In this document: in pieces, positions 34,954 to 46,695 of the stretch | Layout: the number at the start of each line of letters is the position of its first letter | How positions within the stretch are numbered: the stretch's first letter is position 1 | NCBI GenBank assembly: GCA_030765065.1 | Contig: CM060978.1 | Coordinates: forward strand, 59,114,421-59,178,420 | DNA: 64,000 bases | Origin: Deroplatys truncata | Taxonomy: Eukaryota > Arthropoda > Insecta > Mantodea > Mantidae | Direction of reading: 5' to 3' | Made by a program: the position numbers and the translations under genes | Notes under the pieces: generated by a model | Databases searched by the model: none | What the model was told of the DNA's origin: nothing | What the model saw: only the letters and a program-made list of their open reading frames with translations

Positions 34954-35063
34954 GGATATTTGTCAATAACAACTGTAACCACATGAAAAAAAGACTGCTC
35001 TAACTCGGTAACAACGGCAGCTATCAGATGTTAAAGATAGGACACTCTTGTTGAAAGACCCTT
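34243..35063 (-). mobile_element. Truncated second copy of the DDxD mariner-like family
   Basis: The right end (reverse complement 'aagggtctttcaacaagag') matches the terminal repeat of 5075-6375 and is followed by TA. The left end stops mid-gene with no inverted repeat, so the 3' portion of the element is missing. Confidence 0.87.
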
Positions 35064-35338
35064 TACATAGAAATACAAACTTTAAGTTACTAATGCCATT
35101 TGTACAGTTTTTTGAGGAACCATCTAATGAGTCTTAACTTGTGTTGCACCAATAAAATAGTATTTCTGACAAAATCAGTGATTAGATTTCAATTATCTAA
35201 CTTTTTAGTAAAAATCACAGCTAATATAAAATTTAAAAATTTTAACCCAATTTTTTCAATGCATAAAATTATTGTTTCTAAAATTTAAAAATTATGAAGA
35301 AACTGTTTCACTAATTATAAATTTGATATGATGTTTTA

Positions 35339-36826
35339 TAGTGATACCACTATTTCTCGATCGATACTCGATACCGATACTGATTTTTGAGCATCGATAC
35401 TCAGTTTATGCCAATTCCGAATTTGTTACTGTGTGACCTTCTCCAATTGGCAGCAGTTTTCTTATTCTTGATATTTCCATAGATTGTATATTTTCTATAG
35501 TTATTCAAGGCTTCTAATAACAATAACAATAATAATAATCATCATTTATGTAACTGAGACATAGTTTTAGGATTTACTACCCATAGAAAAAATACTAGCA
35601 ATTCTTTAATTTAAATTTTGAAAATATATACAAATGTATATTCTGCATGAAGCTCAAACAACTAAAAATAACAGATATTTCCAGGTGTTGTATTATCTCA
35701 CGTCTTAGGTTCGCATTTGTTTCTTCTGAATTGCCAGATATTGGTCATCATCAGAGTAGGTAAATGTAAAAGCTCAGAGTGAGTCACCAAACCAGGCTAT
35801 TGCAGAAACGTAATTTAGTGCGTCAACTAAATCAGCTTCATTCACAACTCAGATAATACTGCATGTTACATGAGTACCTCTAATCTTTTCGTATTCTTTT
35901 GCATGTTTTCATTTAGACAAAAGGATCTATAGAATGCTGCATTTTTTTATTTTTCTAAAGTGAAAATACAATTTTAAACTATACCTATAGTGCCTAGAAT
36001 AGCTATATTTTGGATACGGTGTACAAGTGTGTATTTTCCTGAGATTTTCAACAAATCTTTGATTTTTTTTTAATTCCCCTTGTTTTACCCAGTTTAAGAT
36101 AGTGTGTTTCTACTGTTTTTCGTCACCGCTGATTACAGTAATTACACAACACACATACACACAATGTGCACAGTGGGAGAACCTGCAAACAATTAAACCC
36201 AAAGAAAAATTCTTAAGTCCCTCAAGAATGAGATTGGCATGTTGGGAGCTACTGGTTGACCAGAGGAACTGGCGAAACATGGGCAATTTCTTGGCTAAAG
36301 TGCGCGAAGCTAGGTCACATTTTTTCAGTTAGACTAAGGTAATTTATCTCTATTTTCTTATTACTTGTTCTTTTTGTTTTCTTTTTTCTTTTTCTGTTGT
36401 TTATTTGTCACCATACGTATCTTAAATATGCATGTACGATCAATGAACCATGCAATAAATACTTGTGTAATAACTTCAATAATTTGAAACCAAATAAAGA
36501 TACCTTATCTACACACACAAACATCGATGCCTATGGCGGGAATCGAACTCGCGATCCTCAGCTTAGCGGAACGCTGGAGCTATACACTCCAGCGACCACG
36601 GCTACGAGAACCGGCATTGATTCAACCACAGGAAACGCAGCCAAGGTCTATCAAGAACTATAGTGCAGCAACACTTTATGAAATCTCAAGTTTCAATAAT
36701 GCAAAACCTGAACATTTAAAAGCATCGAGAAAGTATCGAATGTTTACCTCAAACTATTCGACATATTTCAATAACACCAAGTATCGACGGTATCGAGGTA
36801 TCGACAGTATCGAGGTTCCATCCCTA
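35339..36826. mobile_element. Possible hAT-type element with CGATAC-rich ends
   Basis: The left end reads 'tagtgatacc' and then 'ctcgatcgatactcgatac'. The right end, reverse complemented, reads 'tagggatggaacctcgatac' and then 'tgtcgatacctcgatacc'. Subterminal CGATA repeats in inverted orientation are typical of some hAT elements. No matching 8-bp target duplication and no transposase domain was recognised, so the call is tentative. Confidence 0.4.
36532..36620 (-). repeat. tRNA-derived SINE head, minus orientation
   Basis: On the minus strand 'gtagccgtggtcgctggagt' (box A region) and 'gcgagttcgattcccgcc' (box B) have tRNA-like spacing, followed by 'gcatcgatgtttgtgtgtg'. It lacks the acceptor pairing expected of a functional tRNA. 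Confidence 0.55.
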
Positions 36827-36829
36827 ATT

Positions 36830-37155
36830 TAGCTTCTCAGAAAATGTCAGCTTAGTGGGTGTAATAGTTTGGGAGATAATGGTACCTAATTTTGGAAAAC
36901 TTGGCAAAAGAACTACAACCAATGCGTATTTAGTATTTAAATATGATATGTATTCAATTGTGAATTTGACAACTATAAAATGTGCAACAACCCATAAATT
37001 ATATATCAATGGGTTTAGAAAGTACTGGAGATATTAATATAAAAAGGGGAAAAATGAATTTTTTGAACTGATTGACTACAAGGTACACTTAAACAACTAT
37101 GCAGCCAAAGACAAAAAGTTTAAAATTTCACCTACTTGATTATATATTGAAAACA
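36830..37155. other. Unannotated stretch
   Basis: No supported feature. Confidence 0.3.
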
Positions 37156-37157
37156 TC

Positions 37158-38000
37158 TGATGTGTTACACTCACATGGCTTTCTCTACTCTTGTACAAAC
37201 TATTTTTCAAACTCTTATTCTCCATATCCTTTATGTTAATCGAGATATCGAGATGTTAATCTTATTGATAATTTTCTTGTAGATGCAAGGGGAATTGGTA
37301 GGCTTTAAGCTATAGTCAAATATTTTAAGAGCTGGTTGCTATGTGGAGTATTCCAATCTCTTTGCCTTACCACAACAAAAAAAAAATGAATAACGAATTT
37401 GAGAAAAAGTATAAGTATTAGAAAATTTAAGGAAATAACAAGCAATGTCTCGAAAATGGTTCACTCAACAAAAAAATGTATATGACATAAGCTGTGTATT
37501 TTAACGCGATCTACATTTTTTGTGTAGTAAAATGTTTTCTATCTCTTATGGTTTACAAGTTATACAAAAGTCTTTCACAATGAAAAATACTTTTGGAGAC
37601 ATTCCCAGAAAATTCGAGATGTAAATTTCATTTGTCATAAAAATATCTTAAACATATGATATTTTAATCAAAATCGTTAGAGCCATTTTTGAGAAAATTA
37701 AAATTTTCCGAAAATGTTCCATGTAAAAGGTAATCTGGGGTGGGGGGATTTTCTTGAAAACCTTTGTGTCGCATCTCTGGAACATATTGAACCTAAATAC
37801 CAAGCTTGGTGTTTATCCGACTGTTCGTTTCTGAGTTATGCTGTTCACAGCCAGACACACGCATGGACATGTTTCCAAAAAAAATTTTTTTTTGGATTCA
37901 GGGGGCCTTAAAACGTATATTTCCGTTGAAATCTCGGTATCGAATTTTTGGGTGGAATACAATACTTCCCCTAATTACGTAGTAGAGATAGTAAAAAGTT
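37158..38000 (+). repeat. Family D repeat, full length (subtype II)
   Basis: It begins 'ctgatgtgttacactcacat', runs through all D landmarks, and ends 'ttacgtagtagagatagtaa'. Confidence 0.87.
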
Positions 38001-38001
38001 A

Positions 38002-38290
38002 TTCGGCTATGAATCTCAACCATAAAAGGGTACTTATAGGTACGCAACATTTCTAGAACTTGAGACTTTCGGGGGGGGGTTAAGGACGCCAAACGTTCTG
38101 CGTGATTATCAGAGGATTTTTCGTCAGTTTTTGGAAATAGCTGGGTTGTAATAAATTACAGTTATATGGGACAAATGGGAGGATTATCCATAAAAATTTT
38201 CTAGAACACTGCACAATAATTGCATAAAGAACGGTGAGACGCAAATGAAATTCATTAAAACGTCATTCAGTGTGCACTTAGCATACGCCA
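38002..38290. other. Unannotated spacer
   Basis: It holds a run of nine G (38072-38080); nothing else is recognisable. Confidence 0.3.
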
Positions 38291-38294
38291 ACTA

Positions 38295-39521
38295 CAGGCT
38301 GATTTATGAAGAACTGACACATTTATTTCTTTAACTGTTTCAAAACGAGTTACGCGAGCGACAACTTATTATACCTGAAATGCAGAGGAATTTTGGGAGA
38401 TTATTTACCTCTATAGCAGATGTTGAAAATGTCCTCCATCCTGCATAAGGCACAACTCAACCCGTCGTTCCATGTTACTGGCCACTAGTTGGACTCTGTT
38501 GTCAATAGCTTGAACCTCCTGTGTAATGTTGTGCTTCAGATCGTCCAATGTCTGGGGACGTGTGGCATAAACACTTTCCTTTAAATAACTCCATAGAAAG
38601 AAGTCCGGCGATGTCAAATCCGGAGATCTCGGTGGCCAAAGGTTCTTGGAAATTATCCGGTCGTCAAAGAAACTTGCAATTAGTGCCATTAATTTGATGT
38701 ACGGCATGTAGCGCCGTTCTGCTGAAAATATCCTTGACTCAGCTCTACATTGTCTAGTTGCTCAGCAAATTCCATGAAAATCCGTCGGTACTCTGCAGTG
38801 TTATTAGAGTTTATTTGAGTTATTTTGAGATCACATAGCCGGATAAATGGAGCCATGATTCATCTGTGAACCATGTGATGGATAATACGGCAGGATTTTG
38901 CACAATAAACGCCTGAAACCAACGACATTAATTCAGTCGTCTAACTTTATCTGGTTCACGTAACTGATGGACAACCGTAATCCTATACGGCTTTAGGCCT
39001 GCACTTTTCACAGCTCTTTGACACATTGAGTAGCTGTACCCTGTCTCCTGCGACAAACGTCTTAATGATTTTTTGGGTGACTGATCCAGGCGTGCTCTTA
39101 CGTCAACAACAACCGTGGGAAACCTAGATGAACGGGTTTTGCCTTTTTCACTCACCAGAGATCCAGTTGTTTCCAATTTGATTTCCAGTTCCAGTATTGT
39201 GTTTTTTTGGGGGGGATTCCAAACACCAAATTCTCTCTGGTATGCCCTTTGAGTAGCTGTAATTGAATTCGTAGTTCAGTATTGGTTTACAAGGAATTTA
39301 ATGCGTCCTCCATTTTCACGTTGACTAGAACAAAATCTCAAAAACAGTTGCCCACAATAAAACTAACAATTACGAATAAAACATGAACATCTGCGCATCT
39401 AGTGACAGGCAATCGAAACTCCAGAACATTCTGCTTAATTTTTTGGTAAATTTGGGGAACTGAGTGAATTTTGAACAGAATAATTAAAGAAAGAAGTGTG
39501 TCAGCTCTTCATAAATCACCC
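38295..39521 (-). mobile_element. IS630-like Tc1/mariner relative, full length, inactive
   Basis: Long inverted ends are present: left 'ggctgatttatgaagaact' and right, reverse complemented, 'gggtgatttatgaagagct', continuing with 'gacaca' in both. TA flanks both sides (38293-38294 and 39522-39523). The element is 1227 bp, with a broken transposase on the minus strand. Confidence 0.9.
38411..39290 (-). pseudogene. IS630-like transposase pseudogene
   Basis: The N-terminal region carries TQRAYQREFGVWNPP-like helix-turn-helix remains (about 39210-39270). Next is an open 82-codon stretch with RLSQETGYSYSMCQRAVKSA, the second DNA-binding subdomain. The C-terminal 98 codons contain NLWPPRSPDLTSPDFFLW, holding the last catalytic aspartate, and end ...MQDGGHFQHLL as is usual for this group. 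The segment between (about 38708-38927), with the first two catalytic residues, is interrupted by stops and shifts. It is non-functional. Confidence 0.82.
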
Positions 39522-39524
39522 GTA

Positions 39525-40235
39525 GTATGCAATAAACTTTTCACAGCGTTATCTTAAGCGGCTCGTAATATAATGTATTATAACTATACAACAAGAGTAC
39601 AGAATTTTAATATTCCCTTAAACCCATATTTCCACTTATTCCCTAACGAAATACTTTTATTGGAACGCTCCCAGACAAATACGGGAAAAAATAAAAGCGC
39701 AAATTTCAGCACAAAAGAAGAAACAAGAGTTTTAACAGAACGTGGGCAGTTGGAGAGGGGATAAATAAAACGTCAGTATGAAATCCGGAACTGCGGTTAA
39801 AACTAAATACAAAATGACGGCTATTGAATCAGTAGTCGGGCAATTTATCATCGGGCTATTCGACGATCAATTTTATTCGCTCAATTACAGGACTAGAGCA
39901 CTAAGCCATAAATTGAAACATAATTGCCTCGAACATTCAATATTACCGTTCTGCTTGCTAAATATGTATGAAGTGTGCCTTTGTATTGTGTTTATCGAAA
40001 AATAAAACCGAAGAGCGAGCGGGCAAAAACAAGTCTACTTTGATTCTTTTTGTTTCGTAATACAAGTCTACAGGCAGTGATTGCAGAGGACTTTGAAATA
40101 ATTATACCAAATAGAAACCTTTATTCTTATTTTGATTTGTAATTGTGTTTACTATGTAGAATACATACTTTTAACAAAACATGTGCTCTTGTAAAAATTT
40201 AGCGATAAAAATATATTACAAGAGCTGATAAAGTA
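39525..40235. other. Unannotated stretch
   Basis: Two plus-strand frames of 63 and 75 codons show no family similarity. No repeat was recognised. Confidence 0.35.
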
Positions 40236-40414
40236 AGAGACACATCAAACAAAAGTGTTATAAATGTTATATAAATTTTTAAAAATATGATGTTTAATCA
40301 GATGCATAAATATATTCGTTTATCCTTTCGTGGTAGGTACAAGGAGGATAGAGGAAGCGGAATCGGTAGTCAGATGTTTAAAAGCGTATCGCTGTATGCT
40401 ATGAAATTCCATAA

Positions 40415-40840
40415 TGTAACGCAGTGGCTATAGCCCAAGTTTATTGGGAGTTCGGCGCTTCCAGCGTAAACACCGGAAGCGCTATAGGCAGATAACCAGA
40501 GTCTTCTGGAAGATTCCTCTTCTAGAACGTTCTATAACTCTAACCGGCTGCTATATAAGCGAGCGCTCTCGCGAGTCAGTAGGTGAGTGTTTCTGCTGCT
40601 GTTCTTCTAGCAAGTTTTTGACAACTGGTGTGACGTGCAATGAATACTGCTACAGGAGAGATTGGAAAGGTCTTGTGTTCGACTCCCTAGGAAGTGAACC
40701 GTCCGTAAGAATAGGCTATTACGCCGCTGCGCCACGAAGAAAATAAAGTGACATTGGAAGTTGAACTAGACCACATTAGCATAGTGACAGTGAGAACGTA
40801 GTGAAGTGACAAATTCGCAATATTCTTTTTTGACAGAGCA
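40415..40840 (+). mobile_element. LTR-like insert with heat-shock elements
   Basis: The insert of about 425 bp starts TGTAACGCAG and lies inside a family D copy. It holds two heat-shock elements, a TATA box and, 190 bp further, an AATAAA (about 40742-40747), a promoter-to-poly(A) spacing typical of an LTR. An 8-bp inverted repeat 'gcgcttcc'/'ggaagcgc' lies upstream (40455-40462 and 40475-40482). The right boundary is approximate and no target duplication was found. The alternative is a captured promoter of a heat-shock gene. Confidence 0.45.
40504..40559 (+). promoter_or_regulatory. Two perfect heat-shock elements upstream of a TATA box
   Basis: TTCtgGAAgaTTC (40504-40516) and TTCtaGAAcgTTC (40520-40532) are both perfect three-unit heat-shock-factor sites. 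A TATATAAG box (40552-40559) follows, with 19 bp between the last site and the box. Transcription would start near 40583-40590. Confidence 0.6.
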
Positions 40841-40940
40841 AGAGCAAAATGTGACACGACTTCAAAAAATTCACTTAAAAATTCAAACCAATAATAATAT
40901 CCATTCCGGTAATGGTTGATGCCACAAAAAAAAATCTGCA

Positions 40941-40982
40941 TCTACACTACTACTATATAGAGAGGAAATTTGTATGTATGCC

Positions 40983-41027
<45 letters not shown>

Positions 41028-42053
41028 ATATTAGGAAATCTTAAAACCAATCATACCAATTTCGATAATTCTTTCACCATAAAAAACCTCTGTTCTTCCA
41101 GTTCTTTCCATACAATGCTTCCAAAATTTTGAAAACTATGTGGTTAGTGGTTTCTTTTTCATATTCATGTCACCAAATTTCAATGCCCTTTCACTGAATA
41201 TGGATATTAGAGCCTACCTTTGGCATTTTGTTGCAAATATAGCAGAGTTTTTAGGACTTTGAGCCCAAGGGGTAATGAAGGCTTATAAATATCAAACTTG
41301 AGCTATTTTAGGGTTGCTGTATATCGTTCGTAACACATTTTTCTATTTCAGTGAAGTTTTATCATGTAATACTTTTGGTATGATTTTAACAAACCCGGCT
41401 ACATTTGGATTCTAGGAACTGGAAAAATAATCAGCTAAGCATACATTGAATGCCTGTTTTCAACCCCTAACAGAAATCAACATTCTAAGGTATATTTCAT
41501 GAAAATAGACCATAGAATGTCATGTTTATACTATTGAATCCAACGAAAATAATAAGCTACGTACAGATCTAAAAGAACTATCCCTGCCATATTTCAAACC
41601 AATTATATAGAAATCTGGATATTTATTGCACATTAGTAATTGGTAGAAATCATAGGTTAGGTTTATAACTTCCAACAACCACACAATCCTTATTTTGGAT
41701 TATGCCTAAGTACTTGAAATTTTAAAACGTTGCCCTTACTTTGTTTTCAAACCATTTGTATATATAAAAGTGTACTGTTTGCTCAACCGGGCACGCGTGT
41801 GTTCCCTTGGACTATAGGACATGGCGAAAATTGCAGGATAGCAAACAATTTCAAAAAGCTAACTATACTCATATTTTTAAACCTCTTACATGCAAGTTGT
41901 CACTATTTGACCAATTTAGACAAAAACTTTGCATCTACGGTTTAGGTACAAGTATCAAATACAGACTAGTTAGAAATTTCAAAAACCACCGCTATCCTAT
42001 TTTCAACACCATACTTATGTGTATAACAATTTAATGCCCGGTAAGACAGCTAG
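40941..42053 (+). mobile_element. Non-autonomous Helitron
   Basis: The element starts with TC ('tctacactactactatatag') and ends with 'gacagctag' (CTAG). It sits between an A and a T of a family D copy with no target duplication, the Helitron insertion rule. The D sequence reads across once it is removed ('...aaaatctgca' then 'tttcaaataaatt...'). The end includes 'aatgcccggtaagacagcta', a remnant of the GC-rich subterminal hairpin. A (GT)n tract is at 40986-41020. No Rep or helicase domain is encoded in 1113 bp. Confidence 0.78.
40986..41020. repeat. (GT)n microsatellite
   Basis: About 17 GT units are present, in the 5' part of the Helitron. Confidence 0.9.
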
Positions 42054-42274
42054 TTTCAAATAAATTATGCTTATAAAAAGGATCGATTGATCTGAATTAG
42101 ACAGCGAGCTTTCGAAAAATATTTTGTAGAAGTTATGTAAAAATAAACGATAGTGTGTCACGTGAATGTAAAGCATAAGATTTTTTTCACTTTCTCTACC
42201 ACTTTCCTTTCGTGATTAGAGGATTTAAATGGAAACACACGTTTTGACGTCTCCTTAATCCAAAGAAAACAGAA

Positions 42275-42830
42275 CGGGTTGGCTCAGACCATTGCCCGTG
42301 TATATGGCCCGCATTCGGGAGGCCATGGTTTCGATTCTAGGCCGACCTTCCTGACCCATGTGTTTTTTAGGGGTTTCCCCGGGTACTAGGCGAATGCTGG
42401 AAGGCTCATTTTCTACCCCGAATTACTCTCTCCCCCAGTCCCTCTCATTTCATCTTCCTCTTTCACGTTACAGGCTGGCTCCGGCGCTGTGTGTTCGGAC
42501 GACTGTGACAGATGGCATAGATGGCTTGCGTGTTGGAACCTGTTCTCCGCCCCGTCCGCTGGAGGTCGCTCGAATCTACGCTGCTGGGTCGAGGTTTCCC
42601 CGGTCTCCGATGAAGGGGAACCTATGGCCACCTTCTAGTAGCTTGGGTGGGTTACCTTCGGTTACCTTGAGCACTCTCCGGCTGGGTGCCGAGCTTGTAA
42701 CTGTTAAGGAGCTCTGCGCATTTCTGTCGCCTGCGTGGCCGGTCCTGCAGCCCATACCTTACCTACGGTTTCTTCATCTCATCAGCTCCTCCCGGGAGTG
42801 TGTCGAGGAGCTAGCTCATTAGCGTAATCC
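42275..42830 (+). repeat. SINE family A, near full length
   Basis: It shows a head with 'gcattcgggaggccatggtt', 'cgattct' and 'ccgaccttcctgacccatgt', the body 'ggtttccccgggtactagg', 'cgaatgctgg', and a long GC-rich 3' part. The 154-codon plus-strand frame in it (42358-42822) is SINE sequence and not a gene. Confidence 0.8.
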
Positions 42831-43070
42831 GAATCCAAAGAGACAGTTTACGAAAAGGTCCATGTGTGTATGTATGTGTGTGTCCATGTGTAAAAGTTCG
42901 GTTATATACTACACTTGTACCAAAAATTGTATGATCGTCATAAAGATAGTTGAGTGAGTGTATTTAACATCTAAGGTCTATAGGAAGTTATTAGCTTTGA
43001 GACAATTGCTCATCAGTTCACTCGCTTACAGTGGTGTTTATACTTAGAGTGATATTACTTTTGGTTATTA

Positions 43071-43111
<41 letters not shown>

Positions 43112-44055
43112 TTCATACTTCTAGACTCTTAGGGAAATAAACCTAGGTAAAGAAATATTCCCACCCCCCAGTCAGAAATCGAACCTGGACCTCTGGATTT
43201 GGAGGTTAGCATGTTCATACCAAACCACAAAGGCAGTCCAGAATTGTTTGTGCTACTAATACCGACTCCAGCAACTTTTTGAAAGCAATAGATACTTATA
43301 TATCTACTTAAAATGTACACAGTTCTGTTCAAATTTTAGCGGTGCATTTAAGATGCTCAGGATTTTTGTTGGTATGTTATGAAATTCTAAAGTGTCACAG
43401 CCAGTCAAAATGGACAAAAAGTTTATTTTAGGATTTTAGGATGATTTGAGTGCCTAAGATTTTCACAACAAGAATGCATAGTTAAAATGCTAATTTCAAG
43501 TATATAAGGTACTTAGTTTGAATACTAATGCCACTCAAATTTATGTAGGACATGCCCTCTTTTGCAGAGTTTCTTTTATATCTACACTCAACTAAAAAGA
43601 ATCTATGATCTCACTGAAGATCTCAAAGGAAGCGCACTATAAGAGCACCAAGGAAAATCCTCTAAAAGTGAGCAAGAAGATGTTTAAAAAAATTGTTAAA
43701 ATTTTTCTCAGTTTAATAACTTTAGGTATTCAGGTACAGATTATTATTACATTAAGGAAGCTGCAGGCCTGAAATTTTTACTGCTTATTAACATCACTTT
43801 AATGGGTGTAGCTAATAACGGAATTTGCTTAATTCTAAACCGTTTATTTTTGAAATTTTGTATGTGTTTTGGAAAAATAATATTTTAGCTCTAATAGTTA
43901 TTTAATAAAGTGTGCCAAAAACCTATAAAAATAACATGGGCAACATAGGGAAGACTGTTTTATCTATACACGTTGCTTTCTTAGTCAGAAAAATGTGTTT
44001 TTGTTAAGGCCGACTGTTCAAGAAAACCGTGTCTTACTTCAGCACAATAATTGCT
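42831..44055. other. Unannotated stretch with a (CA)n tract and a tRNA-like head
   Basis: (CA)n lies at about 43080-43104. On the minus strand at 43150-43235 there is a box B-like 'ccaggttcgatttctgac' with 'tttgtggtttggtatgaaca' upstream, probably another tRNA-derived SINE head. The rest shows no feature. Confidence 0.4.
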
Positions 44056-44631
44056 AACAGGTAGTTAGAAAAAAATCTTATATTCATATGACTTATTCTA
44101 CCCTATTTAGCTTATATTGGATATACAAAACTATTCTTACGAAAGCTTATTTTTCTGCCTACTTCTTTTAATCCAGATAAACTTTATAAACAGCTATTTA
44201 CACATTTCGTTATAGATACAAAAAGAAAAGCGATAGTCAAATGTTTAAGAACTGGACGCTATATGCTGACCTTAAAATTCCATACTATATGCATGCAATC
44301 GCGGGAAACAACTGAATACCGACAGAACTTTAACATAATTACAAAGTATTGAACCATTAATAACGGGTATCTCGGAAATAACTTATGCCACAATAATAAG
44401 ACGTATTAAATAAATTGTGTGCATTAAAGGCATCTTCAGGTTTGTGTACTACGTTTTCGTCTATCATTTTATCGGTTTTACAAGTTTATACAAAATGTCT
44501 TCCGAATGAACAGGACTCAAAGGCTGTCCCCACAAAATTCAAGGCTACATTTTAAAGTATTTTAATCAAAATCGTTAGTCATTTTTATGAAATCAATACA
44601 TTTTAATATATTTTCTATGTATAGGTTAGTT

Positions 44632-45540
44632 TGAAGAAGGTTTTTTTTTTATTGTAGTTCAAATGTTGGGGAGCCGAATTTGAAGTAGTTGCAACCGCAC
44701 GTATGGTAAAAAGTTTCCGGTAGCCTTCGCCCCAAAATGTACTTTCCGGTGGCCTTTGCCCCAAGTTTAAAAAATATTAGCTTTGTAATTCTGAGTGTTT
44801 CTTTAAATATTATATATTTATGTTTGCCTCGGCTGCGTCAGTGTTTATATTTTTTTAGACACATGAATGTCTTAGCAGGGAGTGGTGCGACTGAAGAATG
44901 TACGCTTACACAGATTATAACTTTACTTCACTCCTTTTATTAATGCTTGACACGATTTAAATAACACTTCACTGATATAGAGAGAGAGAGCTGTGAGATT
45001 TTTTTATTAATTACTTGCACTTTTTAACACGTAAACTATTTTTCGTCTCACACTGAATACGTATTAAATTTCTCAAGGGCGCATCTCGCGTCCGGTTAGG
45101 AACGCTGTGTACAAGCAACTGACATCTGAATTTGTAAATTTTGCTCCATTTTAGTTTCTAATTGGCCAATCCTAGTCCAATAGAATACCTTCATTTAACT
45201 AAAGATTTTTCTGGTTGTTGATTGGCTATTTATAAACTGTCACAAAAATTACATTATTGTTGCTCCAAGAATTACCAGTTGCATTTAAAGTTTCTAATTC
45301 ATTATTACCTCAATGTTACCTCATTGTTAGCAACTTTTTAGTCTATTATTCTCACAGCTCCTACATTATTAAATTACGTTCTACATTCACATAATACAAT
45401 AAAATAAACATTTACAATGACTGTAATATGCACTTTTTATATATTGTTACATACATATATTGCTTTAAGGCGGGCTGTTATTGAATTTATATATTATATA
45501 ATTAGACTTAAATCATTTAAGTGTTAAAAATATTGCCTCA
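44632..45540 (-). mobile_element. Solo LTR, family C (copy 3), with 4-bp target duplication
   Basis: It starts TGAAGAAGG and ends ATTGCCTCA, flanked on both sides by AGTT (44628-44631 and 45541-45544) within a family D copy. Internal landmarks match the other C copies ('gcctcggctgcgtcagtgtt', 'gttgttgattggctattta'). Length is 909 bp and it contains no coding sequence. Confidence 0.88.
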
Positions 45541-45683
45541 AGTTGGGGTTGGGGGATATTCTTAAAAATCTTTACCCATATCTTCGAAACATACTGAACT
45601 CAAATACCAAGTTTCGTGTATACCGTTTTCATTTTTCGCTTATGCTGTTCACACACGCAAGACCACGAAGAACACACTATCGT

Positions 45684-45957
45684 GTTCCGTGGTCTGGGGG
45701 TACCATGCTAGCCTCTAGCTCCCGAGGTCGTGGATTCAAACTCGACGGAGGGCGATGGATGTTTTCGGGTGTAAGAATCGTTAGCACGGCTTCCTTCGGA
45801 AGGGAAGTAAAGCCGGTGGTCTCGTGTCGTAGATTTATGGTACGTAAAACGACCTCAAGTATTAAAGAGGCCTCTGAGCAAAATTACCGGTCATTCACGC
45901 CCAACATAGAATGGAACGCTAAGAACTATATCAGTTAAAGAGCGTCCATAAATAAAA
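45684..45957 (+). repeat. SINE family B, near full length, inside a D copy
   Basis: The head 'ccgtggtctgggggtaccat' with box B 'ggattcaaactcg' is followed by the full B body and 'aagagcgtccataaataaaa'. Confidence 0.87.
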
Positions 45958-46130
45958 CTATATTTAATTTAATTTAAACAGATCTAAACATGTAACTTTT
46001 TATAAAAACAGTTTTATTGATACAGGGGGTCTCAAAACGTGTATTTCCGGTGAACTCTCGATATCCAATTTTTTGGGTAGAATGTAATAAGTTCTCTACC
46101 TACTATGTTCGTATAAAATAAAAAAGTACT

Positions 46131-46695
46131 ATAGATGCATTCATATTGAACATCTGGTTTTGGTTTGGAAGGAAAAACAATTGAAGCGTATGTTTTTCTC
46201 TCCAAATCGCATTATGCCTCCACCTACAGAAAATATTTTTGTCGTCAAGTCGCGTTACCAGCGCGCGGTGATTCAGAAATGCGATTTTTCCGTAGTGCGC
46301 TGTCGCTCCAGGAATAAATAATTAATGTGAACCATCGCAACGCTTTCAACAGTAAACGTCGAGCAAGAGGATTGAATAAAATAGAAGGGAGCCCAAGAAG
46401 AAAGTTTACGTAAACCTTTTTGCACTTTGTAGGTGCCCTAAATAAATTCTGACTTAGAAACCTTTTTACGGAACCGTTAATATATCACATTTCTCCGGCA
46501 TAGGACCGCTGAAAAGCTTTTGCTGCATACGAGAAGAGGTACAAAGGCGGCTTTGGATTTCCGCTGTAGCGTCTACTTCATACAAAAAATGTGCGCTACC
46601 TGCAGAGTTGATAAAATAGCCTGCTATGCAGTGTAGGCTAGCAGTGGCGTGAGCACGGGCAGCCAACACTGTCTCACAAAAACTGACCAACATTC
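46131..46695. other. Unannotated stretch
   Basis: A 75-codon minus-strand frame (46466-46693) shows no family similarity. No repeat was recognised. Confidence 0.35.

Larger units (their letters stand above)
40240..42090 (+). repeat. Degraded family D copy split by an LTR-like insert and a Helitron
   Basis: D pieces are at 40240-40414 ('agtcagatgtttaaaagcgt', 'aaattcc'), 40841-40940 ('attcaaaccaataat', 'ggttgatgccacaaaa') and 42054 on ('tttcaaataaattatgctta'). Joined, they follow the D order. Confidence 0.6.
44060..46130 (+). repeat. Family D repeat split by a solo LTR and a SINE
   Basis: The subtype I head is at 44085 onward. D runs to 44631, continues 45545-45675 ('gggttgggggatattctta', 'aaataccaagtttcgtgta') and 45960-46130 ('gggggtctcaaaacgtgtat'). 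The inserts are a family C LTR and SINE B. Confidence 0.82.

Noticed and set aside
36102-36332. A possible exon (76 codons) within the hAT-like segment
   Set aside because: No domain was recognised and the adjacent splice signals are weak; it is more likely a chance frame.
36532-36620. A tRNA gene on the minus strand
   Set aside because: Same reason: pol III boxes without a full cloverleaf, and it is followed by non-tRNA tail sequence.
42358-42822. A 154-codon plus-strand reading frame
   Set aside because: It lies wholly within a SINE A copy, its translation is proline/serine-rich without a domain, and other SINE copies do not keep the frame.
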